Positions 1-6,612 of a DNA stretch of 25,761 bases are shown here, one piece after another. Origin of the DNA: an uncultured Cellvibrio sp. (GTDB lineage: Bacteria > Pseudomonadota > Gammaproteobacteria > Pseudomonadales > Cellvibrionaceae). The stretch lies in NCBI GenBank assembly GCA_946481735.1, contig CAMLOU010000051.1, positions 1-25,761 of the forward strand, given 5' to 3'. The notes under the pieces are model-generated. The model did not search any database, was not told the origin of the DNA, and saw only the letters and a list, made by a program, of their open reading frames with translations. The position numbers were made by a program, and so were the translations under genes. Within the stretch, counting starts at the first letter, position 1, and each line of letters opens with the position of its first letter.

Positions 1-368
1 ACGGTCATATCCTTGGCGAAGAACTCGTCGTACTTGGTTATCCCTTCATTAAACTGCGGTGTTAGCGTCAGGCCATTGCTGGCATTTAATTTGAAGCGTT
101 CTTCATATAAGTAGTAAGCCGGTTCAATACGCCACTCCAATATCAACTGGTTACCTTCCAGGCGTGCTTCCAACTGGAAAGCTTCCGTTACCAGCAGGAA
201 TTCATCGTCTGGTGCAAGAATGCTGGTGTCCAGGCCACTTTGTTTGGGGGTATCAAAGATATCCTGGGCCTGGCTTGCCGATGAAAACAGCAAGCAGCTG
301 AGCATCAGGGCGAGATAAGCCAGGAATCGGGAAGGGTAGTGATAAGGCAAGGTCACGAGAGCGGGCAT
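1..368 (-). CDS. dsbD: Thiol:disulfide interchange protein DsbD, N-terminal part (cut by window edge)
   Basis: DsbD carries electrons from cytoplasmic thioredoxin across the inner membrane to periplasmic partners such as DsbC and the cytochrome c maturation proteins. About 122 residues are visible, reading leftward from an ATG at 368. They begin with a signal peptide (hydrophobic stretch around residues 15-33, likely cleavage after SASQA at residue 34). The next part resembles the periplasmic alpha domain of DsbD: an ILEWRIEPAYYLYEERFKL-like strand, then a KYDEFFAKDMTV segment matching the 'YYLY...DEFY' pattern of that domain. The alpha-domain cysteine pair, the eight-helix membrane domain and the thioredoxin-like gamma domain would lie beyond the left edge. 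The ribosome binding site is weak, so the start could lie slightly downstream. The gene diverges from the lipoprotein gene at 653. Family recognition is from memory of the motif pattern. Confidence 0.75.
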   Translation of the reverse strand, partial: MPALVTLPYHYPSRFLAYLALMLSCLLFSSASQAQDIFDTPKQSGLDTSILAPDDEFLLVTEAFQLEARLEGNQLILEWRIEPAYYLYEERFKLNASNGLTLTPQFNEGITKYDEFFAKDMT

Positions 369-652
369 AGTCAGCAATTTCTTGTTGTGGATTGGGTATG
401 CATTCGGGATAAAAATCGCCGGGGGGTGTCATGCGTCCTGCTGCCTAGTAGTATAGGCCCCGGTCTGATTCCCGAAAAAGATATCCATGGCGGTAGAAGA
501 CACCCGGAAAATTCTAGCGGATTAGACAGACTTTGGTGTGTTGGTTCACACAACTTTTTACTCCGTCTGTCATTCTGTTCAGGCAATTTCGATAGATTCG
601 TATCATATAGCGTGGCTGTAATTGAACTTCTTTTATCAGAGAACCCGGTTTT
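369..652. other. Divergent intergenic region between dsbD and a lipoprotein gene
   Basis: This 284-base gap separates divergent genes and should hold the promoters for both. A weak sigma70-like pair for the rightward gene is TTCAGG at 578 and TATCAT at 601 with a 17-base spacer, but its -35 box is poor. Open frames across the gap have no family resemblance and begin without a convincing ribosome binding site, so I do not call them. Confidence 0.4.
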
Positions 653-1387
653 ATGCGTAAAGTGATGTCTCAGTTGTGCGTTGTCAGTTTGTCAGTGTGG
701 TCATTGGTTGCATGCCAGACAGCGCCGCAACCTTCCCCGAAAAAACCTGCTCCCCAGGTAGTTACTCCCCAGTCTCGTCCTGCGCCCAAGCCCGTGAATA
801 CACGCGAACAAAACATCAAGCGTTTACTGGCGGATGCGGATTATGCGTTGAGCCAGGACCAATTGTTGATGCCGCTAAGTGACAATGCCCATGACCGCTA
901 TCACGCCGTGTTATTACTCGATCCTGGTAACAGTGAGGCCAAAACCGGTTTGCAGGCGATCACCCTGCGTTATCTGGAGTTGGCTCGCAGTGCGGCGGCG
1001 CGCAGTCGTTACGCCGAAGCCCAGGCGCATCTGAAAAACGCGCGTGATATGGACCCGGATAATCCGCTCGTGGAAGAATTTGCGGTGGTCCTGCGCAAAG
1101 AGATCGCGAATCAGAAACCTCCAACACCCTATAAGCCGGGGCCGAATGAACATATGCTGGATGCGAAAGCATTATCAGCTAAAGATCCGGAACTCATCGC
1201 GCAGTTGAATGATTTGGCTCAGGTGGCCAGGGAGAGTGGCGACCTGGTTATGATTCACGCGCGCAACGACGCAGAAGGGCGATGGATCTACCAGCGGATG
1301 CGCGAGGCTGTACCGGGTTTCCTGTTGCGTGGTGATATCCGAATTACCCAGCAGCCGCGCATCCAGTTTGTGCCGCGGCTGCAATAA
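653..1387 (+). CDS. Lipoprotein with proline-rich linker and TPR-like helices
   Basis: A 244-residue predicted lipoprotein of unknown function. The signal peptide ends in a clean lipobox, LVAC, with the lipidated cysteine at residue 21. Residues 23-50 form a Pro/Lys/Gln-rich linker that probably spans away from the membrane. Residues 55-150 are helical and TPR-like, including YAEAQAHLKNARDMDPDNP, the usual end of a TPR unit. The C-terminus (about 175-244) is not repeat-like. The ATG at 653 is favoured because it gives a complete lipoprotein signal and has a CAGAGAA stretch about ten bases upstream. It is followed 23 bases later by the copper chaperone gene, so the two are probably co-transcribed. 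I do not recognise a named family. Confidence 0.8.
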   Translation: MRKVMSQLCVVSLSVWSLVACQTAPQPSPKKPAPQVVTPQSRPAPKPVNTREQNIKRLLADADYALSQDQLLMPLSDNAHDRYHAVLLLDPGNSEAKTGLQAITLRYLELARSAAARSRYAEAQAHLKNARDMDPDNPLVEEFAVVLRKEIANQKPPTPYKPGPNEHMLDAKALSAKDPELIAQLNDLAQVARESGDLVMIHARNDAEGRWIYQRMREAVPGFLLRGDIRITQQPRIQFVPRLQ

Positions 1388-1410
1388 TCCTACTGCCGGA
1401 GTTTCTCCCT

Positions 1411-1935
1411 ATGCCCAAGATCATGCAATGTGTGTTTATGGTTCTGCTTTTTTCAGTCGTTTCGGCCCATGCAGATCAACCTGATCCGGCGGTGCCGGCT
1501 GATACTGTGTCCAAGGCTGAATCGGTCAAGGAGTCGATCAAAATAGCTACGCAGGTCAGTGTCTCCGGAGCCTATATCAATGTTCCGGTTCCCGGCACCA
1601 GGCATACGGCGGCATATTTCACGTTGCGCAACCTGTCGGACAAACCTGTCAGCCTGGTTTCTGTGGCAGTAGATGTGGCGCAACGGACCGAGCTGCACAG
1701 CCACACCACCAAAGACGGCATGATGAAAATGCGCCGCGAAGAAACGGTGCTGATTCCTCCTCGCTCCAGCGTGGCATTTGAGTCCGGCTCATACCATGTC
1801 ATGTTGTTCGATTTGCAGCGCAGCATCCAGACCGGCGAAGAGCTACAATTGTTATTAACCTTTGCAGATGGCAAACAATTGGTGGCAACTGCACAGGTGA
1901 AAAGTATTTTTGATAAGACGCACCATCACCATTGA
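1411..1935 (+). CDS. PCuAC-family periplasmic copper chaperone
   Basis: A 174-residue exported protein of the PCuAC (DUF461) family. These periplasmic chaperones bind Cu(I) and deliver it to the CuA or CuB site of heme-copper oxidases. The signal peptide runs to about residue 21 (SAHA). The family's copper motif H-X10-M-X21-H-X-M is present exactly, as H96, M107, H129 and M131. The protein ends in four histidines, a possible extra metal-binding tail. The stop codon at 1933-1935 lies 32 bases before the next ATG, so it is likely in an operon with the DUF2333 gene and perhaps the lipoprotein upstream. The nearby divergent dsbD fits a setting of periplasmic redox and copper handling, but that link is inference. 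Confidence 0.88.
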   Translation: MPKIMQCVFMVLLFSVVSAHADQPDPAVPADTVSKAESVKESIKIATQVSVSGAYINVPVPGTRHTAAYFTLRNLSDKPVSLVSVAVDVAQRTELHSHTTKDGMMKMRREETVLIPPRSSVAFESGSYHVMLFDLQRSIQTGEELQLLLTFADGKQLVATAQVKSIFDKTHHHH

Positions 1936-1967
1936 GTGCGGCGGGACAACGGAAAGGAATAGCAAAC

Positions 1968-3038
1968 ATGGCGTTACCGAAATTCAGGAATTTATGGGTG
2001 CGTGGTGTACGCAAGGCGCGCGATGGATATTCCGATACCCAGGAAGATATCGCTGGCAGCAGCCTGTGGTTTCGTGTCGTGCTGATTGTATTGGCGATTT
2101 ACTTGCTGATAGCGGTTGCAGTGGGTATCTACTGGAGTTTATCGCCGGGATTATTCGATGTGCGCGACCACGCCCGTCAGGCATTGGCCCGCGAACAGCA
2201 CACGCCGGCGGTGGGCACCGTGACCACGGCAACCCTGATCCGCGTGGCCGAAACCCTCTGGGATAAGCCCGGCGGTTACCTTTCCAACGACATCATGCCA
2301 CCCGGTTTGTGGCTGGACGATATGCCTAATTGGGAATACGGCGTATTGATTCAGGTGCGCGATATGAGCAAGGCGATGCGCGAAGCCTTCAGCCGTTCGC
2401 AGTCGCAATCCCGCGAAGATAAAGACCTTATCCTGGCTGAACCGCGTTTTAATTTTGACAATGCCAGTTGGATATTTCCCGCCTCGGAATCGCAGTATCA
2501 GGAAGGTGCAGATTACCTGCGCCGTTACCTGCATCGCCTGGCGGATGACAATCCGCAAGATGCCCAGTTTTTCGCGCGTGCGGATAACCTGAATTATTGG
2601 TTATCTACCGTTGAAACCCGGTTGGGCAATTTGTCCCAGCGTCTCAGCGCCAGCGTAGGTCAGCAGCGGTTGAGTATTGATATGGCGGGAGAGTCAGGTT
2701 TTGTTTCGCACCAGGGGGATGACGGTGTGGTGAAGACGCCCTGGAACGAACTGGATGATGTTTTTTTTGAAGCGCGTGGCTCGGCCTGGGCGTTGATCCA
2801 TTTACTCAAGGCGGTGGAAGTGGATTTTGCTGATGTGCTGAAAAATAAAAATGCCGAGGTCAGTGTGCAGCAAATTATCCGCGAACTGGAAGCAACCCAG
2901 CAAACCCTGTTCAGCCCGATGGTATTGAATGGCAGTGGTTTCGGTATGCTCGCCAATCACTCGCTGGTAATGGCTTCTTATATTTCCCGCGCCAATGCGG
3001 CCATTATCGACTTGCGGCGTTTGTTGGCGCAGGGTTAA
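1968..3038 (+). CDS. DUF2333 family inner-membrane protein
   Basis: A 356-residue protein that I recognise as DUF2333, a gammaproteobacterial family of unknown function. It has a short cytoplasmic N-terminus, one transmembrane segment at about residues 34-56 (WFRVVLIVLAIYLLIAVAVG) and a long, probably periplasmic, helical domain. Patterns such as ETLWDKPGGYLSNDIMPPG and WLDDMPNWEYGVL are typical of the family. I chose the ATG at 1968 because AAAGGAA lies eight bases upstream. The longer frame from a TTG at 1932 would overlap the stop of the copper chaperone gene and lacks a ribosome binding site. No catalytic motif is visible. Confidence 0.85.
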   Translation: MALPKFRNLWVRGVRKARDGYSDTQEDIAGSSLWFRVVLIVLAIYLLIAVAVGIYWSLSPGLFDVRDHARQALAREQHTPAVGTVTTATLIRVAETLWDKPGGYLSNDIMPPGLWLDDMPNWEYGVLIQVRDMSKAMREAFSRSQSQSREDKDLILAEPRFNFDNASWIFPASESQYQEGADYLRRYLHRLADDNPQDAQFFARADNLNYWLSTVETRLGNLSQRLSASVGQQRLSIDMAGESGFVSHQGDDGVVKTPWNELDDVFFEARGSAWALIHLLKAVEVDFADVLKNKNAEVSVQQIIRELEATQQTLFSPMVLNGSGFGMLANHSLVMASYISRANAAIIDLRRLLAQG

Positions 3039-3046
3039 GTCTGCGG

Positions 3047-3090
3047 CCGGTGAAGCGGAATTGCATCGCCGGCTCCTTTCCGGATTATTT
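3047..3090 (+). terminator. Weak candidate terminator after the DUF2333 gene
   Basis: CCGGTGA at 3047-3053 can pair with TCGCCGG at 3066-3072 (seven pairs including one G-T). A moderately T-rich stretch follows. There is no clean U-run, so this is tentative. The rest of the 243-base gap up to 3281 shows nothing else I can support, though it must hold the promoter of the next gene. Confidence 0.3.
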
Positions 3091-3281
3091 TCTCTCTGTG
3101 AGTGCTGCCCGGCGGATGATGTAAAGTTCGCAATTATGGGTAGTGATTCATCACAACTTTTATTAATGCTACCTGCCGCAAATTAATCGCTGTCCATAAT
3201 GGCGTAGAATGTCTTGCTAAATGAAAGCCTTCCGGCTTCTGGTTCAGCACCCTTGATGAAAGATAAGAGTAGGGAGTTCGA

Positions 3282-4058
3282 ATGCGATTGTTAATGATGT
3301 TAGTGGGCCTTTCCTTGGGGATATCAGGCGCAGCTCAGGCATTGGCGGACTCTGCATTGGCGGGTTCTGCAAAGGAACCGCTATGGCTTGAGGTTATCGA
3401 TCCTTATGTTGAGATGCACAGTGGTCCGGGGCGCGGTTATCCCGTGTTCTATGTGATTGAGCAGGGAGAACGCGTCGATGTAATCACGCGTCGCCCGGGT
3501 TGGTACGAAGTGCGTACCCAGGACGGCAAAACCGGATGGACGACTGCTGCACAGATCTCCCGCACCATTCAAACCACCGGTGAACCGGCTGACCTGCCGA
3601 CAGTGAGCTATGGTGATTACCTGAAAAACAGCTGGCGCGCCGGCTTTAATACCGGACAATTTTCCAACGGCGAATTGCAAGGCAGCGAGTTGTTCAGTGC
3701 AACTGTCGGGTATCGCCCCCTGGGTTGGCTGGGGGTGGAGCTGGAAGCAGGAAAAATCTTCGGCACGGACATCAAGGGCGACCTCTACGGCGCTAACCTG
3801 GTGCTGGAACCTTTTTCGGACTGGCGTATTTCCCCCACGGTACTGATCGGGCGCGGCGTGATGAAGATCGATTCACAACCCAAGCTGGTGCCGTTGCAGA
3901 TCGATGATTCAGACTTCAATCATTATGGTTTGGGATTTAATTACTACCTGGGCAGAAATTTCCTGTTCAAGGGCGAGTATCGCTCTTACTCCGTTTCCAC
4001 TGACGATAACAATGTGAGTCTAGAAGCATGGACAATCGGTTTCAATTCGTTCTTTTAA
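3282..4058 (+). CDS. Exported SH3-domain protein with C-terminal outer-membrane beta-barrel
   Basis: A 258-residue exported protein. A signal peptide of about 22 residues (cleavage near ALA-DSA) precedes a bacterial SH3 domain at about 36-92, seen in VEMHSGPGRGYPVFYVIEQG and GWYEVRTQDGKTGWT. From about residue 110 the sequence alternates polar and hydrophobic residues with repeated aromatic girdles (YRPLGWLGVELEAG, HYGLGFNYYLG) and ends in Phe-Phe, the C-terminal signature of outer-membrane barrels. An SH3 domain joined to a small barrel suggests a periplasmic arm contacting peptidoglycan or a protein partner. AGGGAG lies about seven bases before the ATG. The gene overlaps the next by 31 bases, so the two are probably translated together. 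No exact family name is recognised. Confidence 0.82.
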   Translation: MRLLMMLVGLSLGISGAAQALADSALAGSAKEPLWLEVIDPYVEMHSGPGRGYPVFYVIEQGERVDVITRRPGWYEVRTQDGKTGWTTAAQISRTIQTTGEPADLPTVSYGDYLKNSWRAGFNTGQFSNGELQGSELFSATVGYRPLGWLGVELEAGKIFGTDIKGDLYGANLVLEPFSDWRISPTVLIGRGVMKIDSQPKLVPLQIDDSDFNHYGLGFNYYLGRNFLFKGEYRSYSVSTDDNNVSLEAWTIGFNSFF

Positions 4059-4645
4059 AGGTAAAGGCCGCAACCCTGGCAGCTGCTTTGTGTTTTGTGC
4101 CGGCAGTGTTTGCGGATGAGTCTGCAAAGACCGATATTTCGGATATCAATAACGAAGTGTTTGAGTTGGGTATTTTTGCCGGCATCATCAACATTGAAGA
4201 TTTTGGCAGTGAGTTTGTGCCGGGCATCAGTGCAACGTTTCGCGCGTCGGAAGATTTTTTTATTCAATACAACTATCTGCAAACCGATGTGTCGCCTTCG
4301 TCTTACGAAAAAAATCAGGGCAAGCTGTTTGATGGTGATGATCGCACCTTCACCCATTACGATTTGCTGATTGGTTATAACCTGTTTCAGGGGGAGTTTT
4401 TTCCTTCGCCCCCCAGGGCGAATCTGTCGACGTTGTATGTGGTGGCAGGTGTGGGTGATACGGAGTTTGGTGGGGAATCGAGTCTGACGTATACCTTGGG
4501 AATTGGTTATCAGGTGGCGTTGACCCGTCGGATCGGGTTGCATTTTGATTTCAGGGATTATATTTACCGTTCGACGTTGGTGTCTGATGAGAAGCGTACT
4601 GTGGGTGCTGCGCAGATATCTTCTGGTGTGAAATTTTTGTTTTGA
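4028..4645 (+). CDS. Outer-membrane beta-barrel protein, GltA/GltB-like (myxobacterial OMP type)
   Basis: A 205-residue exported beta-barrel protein. The signal peptide ends near residue 30 (PAVFA-DES). The mature part starts FELGIFAGIINIEDFGSEF and continues with barrel strands (FIQYNYLQTD, YDLLIGYNLF, YVVAGVGDTEFGG, LHFDFRDYIY), ending in LF. The pattern resembles the small 'outer membrane beta-barrel' family common in myxobacteria, to which the gliding proteins GltA and GltB belong. It is clearly paralogous to the protein encoded at 4838-5473: FELG, EDF, the YNLL/YNLF strand, the AGVGD/AGVAD strand and the DLRD/DFRD motif align in order. Its start lies inside the preceding gene; no later in-frame start keeps the signal peptide. 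Confidence 0.82.
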   Translation: MDNRFQFVLLKVKAATLAAALCFVPAVFADESAKTDISDINNEVFELGIFAGIINIEDFGSEFVPGISATFRASEDFFIQYNYLQTDVSPSSYEKNQGKLFDGDDRTFTHYDLLIGYNLFQGEFFPSPPRANLSTLYVVAGVGDTEFGGESSLTYTLGIGYQVALTRRIGLHFDFRDYIYRSTLVSDEKRTVGAAQISSGVKFLF

Positions 4646-4690
4646 TGTAATCTTTTTTGTATATTCCACGGACAGTGCTTCGTAATCCGC

Positions 4691-4792
4691 TTGTCATTAG
4701 GCCCTTTGTTTCGAAAACGCATGCATACATCCCTGTAGCTCCCTCAAGTCATCCCTGACTTGAGGGTTTCGAAACAAAGGGCCTAACGCCAA
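4691..4792 (+). repeat. 102-bp inverted-repeat element, copy 1 (MITE/REP-like)
   Basis: The element begins TTGTCATTAGG and ends CCTAACGCCAA. Arms of 26 bases at 4691-4716 and 4767-4792 are inverted complements with two mismatches. Inside lies a second hairpin, CCCTCAAGTCA / TGACTTGAGGG (4741-4751 and 4756-4766, four-base loop), and an asymmetric spacer at 4717-4740. A second copy, 96 of 102 bases identical and inverted, is at 23379-23480. This copy sits between two convergent barrel genes and could act as a bidirectional terminator. No open frame and no obvious target-site duplication are present. Confidence 0.9.
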
Positions 4793-4837
4793 GCTCGCCT
4801 GTTGCAATACGTCAGTGGTTTAAGTCTTTTTTTGCTA

Positions 4838-5473
4838 TCAGAATAAAGCATTTACACCAATCAACATCTCGGTGTTATTCGTCTTCTTGCTATCACCCAA
4901 AAATTCCCGATCAACGATGGTGTCGCGCAGGTCCAGATTGATCGTCATCCAGTCGGTTACAACGGCGCGGTAGCTTGCTCCAATGACCATGCCGGTTTTG
5001 TCGTTGCCGGCAAAGCTCACGTCGGCGACGCCGGCGAGTAAATAAATAGCTGAGTTAAATTTGTGGCGTTTGCCTAAAAAAGATCGGCCGTCCAGCAGGT
5101 TGTAGCCGGCGAGCAGGTTCACGTATTCGAAGTCATAGTCGTCGTCTGCGAGGAAGTTACCGCCGGCGACTTCTTCAAAGGCGGCTTTTCCGACGGTCGA
5201 TACACCGTAATTGGCTTGGGCAATAAATTTGCGATTGATATGGTAGGTAAAGGAAACGCCGGTCACCGGGTTGGTGTTGAAGTCTTCTACGGAGAGTAGG
5301 CCGACATAGGCACCCAGTTCGAATTTTTCGGTATCAATGGCGGCGGCCTGAATGTTTGGCATGTCCTTGTCCGGCTCAATGACCGTGACAGGTTGATTGT
5401 CGTCGTTGCCGTAGGTGTAGGTGGCAGTCCCCAAGCTTAAAAGGCAAGCCAAAATCTTGACAGAGCGTGACAT
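4838..5473 (-). CDS. Outer-membrane beta-barrel protein, paralogue of the 4028-4645 gene
   Basis: A 211-residue exported barrel protein transcribed leftward. The signal peptide is about 22 residues (TYTYG-NDD). The mature protein begins FELGAYVGLLSVEDF after a 30-residue polar leader and keeps the strand order of the plus-strand paralogue: VTGVSFTYHINRKFIAQANYG, YVNLLAGYNLL, YLLAGVADVSFAG, INLDLRD. It ends GVNALF, fitting assembly by the BAM complex. It diverges from the operon starting at 5961 and converges with its paralogue across the 102-bp repeat. The position beside a gliding-type operon suggests an outer-membrane partner of that machine, by analogy with GltA/GltB; this is inference. 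Confidence 0.82.
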   Translation of the reverse strand: MSRSVKILACLLSLGTATYTYGNDDNQPVTVIEPDKDMPNIQAAAIDTEKFELGAYVGLLSVEDFNTNPVTGVSFTYHINRKFIAQANYGVSTVGKAAFEEVAGGNFLADDDYDFEYVNLLAGYNLLDGRSFLGKRHKFNSAIYLLAGVADVSFAGNDKTGMVIGASYRAVVTDWMTINLDLRDTIVDREFLGDSKKTNNTEMLIGVNALF

Positions 5474-5960
5474 CTTCTTTTTCTCGCGGGTAAGGATGGA
5501 ACGAAGAGAGGATATGTCGCGAATGATGATCGGCGGCCGTGAATCGTACGGAGCACATATCCAGTGTTGCCGATAACTATACCTGAATTTGCACCTGAAT
5601 GAACAATCTGATGGTGTTAGTTGGATCGCATAATCAGTAGATTATCGAGCGGTGGTATAGGGTTCGTGTATGCTCATTTTTTTCGGTAGTGCATCACAAT
5701 ATTTTTTTGATCAAGTTATGGATCGGTGTGCGACACAGCTTCTGTTTTTGCCACTTTCCTTTGTGATTGATTCACCTCTCCCAGCGTGTATTTTTTCATC
5801 ATTCCCGCCTGGCGGCGACCATCGTTTTGGTGATTAGTTCATAAAATCAAAACATCAAGTGTGACTGGTGTTTGAGTTTTTAAAAAATCATCGGGCCTGA
5901 TCTGTTTTATCTCGTATATTGGATATTTGGTGCCAAACCCTGGTTTGTAGAGTGGATGAA
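5474..5960. promoter_or_regulatory. Divergent intergenic region ahead of the nine-gene operon
   Basis: This 487-base gap lies between the minus-strand barrel gene and the first gene of the operon and must hold their promoters. It is rich in T/A runs, with poly-T/A blocks near 5679, 5702 and 5878. A GTGA-TTGAT-TCAC palindrome lies at 5763-5775. No promoter pair close enough to consensus to commit to was found, and no convincing small gene. Its length suggests regulation or an untranslated leader, but nothing specific can be shown. Confidence 0.4.
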
Positions 5961-6608
5961 ATGGGTAAACGACTTATGGCCAACACATCTCTGGTAAGCA
6001 GAATATCGACGGTTTGTCTCGTGGCGGTGCTAACTTGTATATCGCTGCTGGCACTGGCTGCAGAGCAGCCGGCAGAACCCAAGTGGACTGAGACGGTTGC
6101 AGGAAAAAAGACCGATACCACCAGTGAGAACGACTCGGCGGCTACTCAGGATGCGAGTATCGAGGTCAATAGAGTCTCGAAAAATATTCAGCAACTGAAG
6201 CAGCAGGTTATTGATCTCAATAAAGATTTGCGCTTGATGGAGGAAAAATTACTCTTCCCGTCAAGCACCAAATATTCCGTTTTTGTTTCCATGAGCTCCG
6301 GACAGTTCTTTTCACTTGAGAGCATCAAGTTAAAGCTGGATGGCAAGTTGGTGGCTACGCACATTTATTCCGAGAAACAGCGCCAGGCATTGATACGTGG
6401 CGGCATCCACAAATTTTATATTACGAATTTGAATGAAGGCCAACATACGGCAACGATATTTTTTACCGGTGTAGGCCCTAACGGCCGCGCATATAAACGT
6501 GCCTCGACCATTGATTTTGAAAAGGGTCCGGCTGGGGAGTATCTGGAAGTTGCCATCAGCGACGACAGTGTTACACAAGAACCAGTCTTTGGAATCAAAC
6601 AGTGGTAA
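5961..6608 (+). CDS. Exported coiled-coil protein, first gene of the gliding-type operon
   Basis: A 215-residue protein, probably periplasmic. The signal peptide has a hydrophobic core at about residues 15-33 and likely cleavage at ALA-AEQ. A polar low-complexity stretch follows (about 36-62). A short coiled coil follows at about 65-93 (VSKNIQQLKQQVIDLNKDLRL). The rest is a beta-rich domain with YSVFVSMSSG, KLKLDGKLVATHIYS and EGQHTATIFFTGVGPNG, reminiscent of an immunoglobulin-like or PEGA-like fold. The ATG at 5961 is preferred over a TTG at 5919 because GAGTGGA precedes it and the signal peptide is then normal. It is separated from the next gene by four bases. I do not recognise a named family; it may be a periplasmic accessory of the Agl/Glt-like complex. 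Confidence 0.75.
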   Translation: MGKRLMANTSLVSRISTVCLVAVLTCISLLALAAEQPAEPKWTETVAGKKTDTTSENDSAATQDASIEVNRVSKNIQQLKQQVIDLNKDLRLMEEKLLFPSSTKYSVFVSMSSGQFFSLESIKLKLDGKLVATHIYSEKQRQALIRGGIHKFYITNLNEGQHTATIFFTGVGPNGRAYKRASTIDFEKGPAGEYLEVAISDDSVTQEPVFGIKQW

Positions 6609-6612
6609 TCAC

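Noticed and set aside
339..665. 108-codon plus-strand open frame overlapping the dsbD start and the lipoprotein start
   Set aside because: It has low-complexity, non-protein-like composition, lacks a ribosome binding site and overlaps the ends of two better-supported genes.
4691..4792. Integron attC site, because GTTAGGC and GCCTAAC occur at the ends
   Set aside because: In attC the outer ends are RYYYAAC on the left and GTTRRRY on the right. Here the order is reversed, and no integrase or cassette array is present.
5762..5776. CRP-like site TGTGA-TTGAT-TCACC in the intergenic region before the motor operon
   Set aside because: The spacer is five bases rather than six and the right half-site ends in CC rather than CA, so it is not a credible CRP box.
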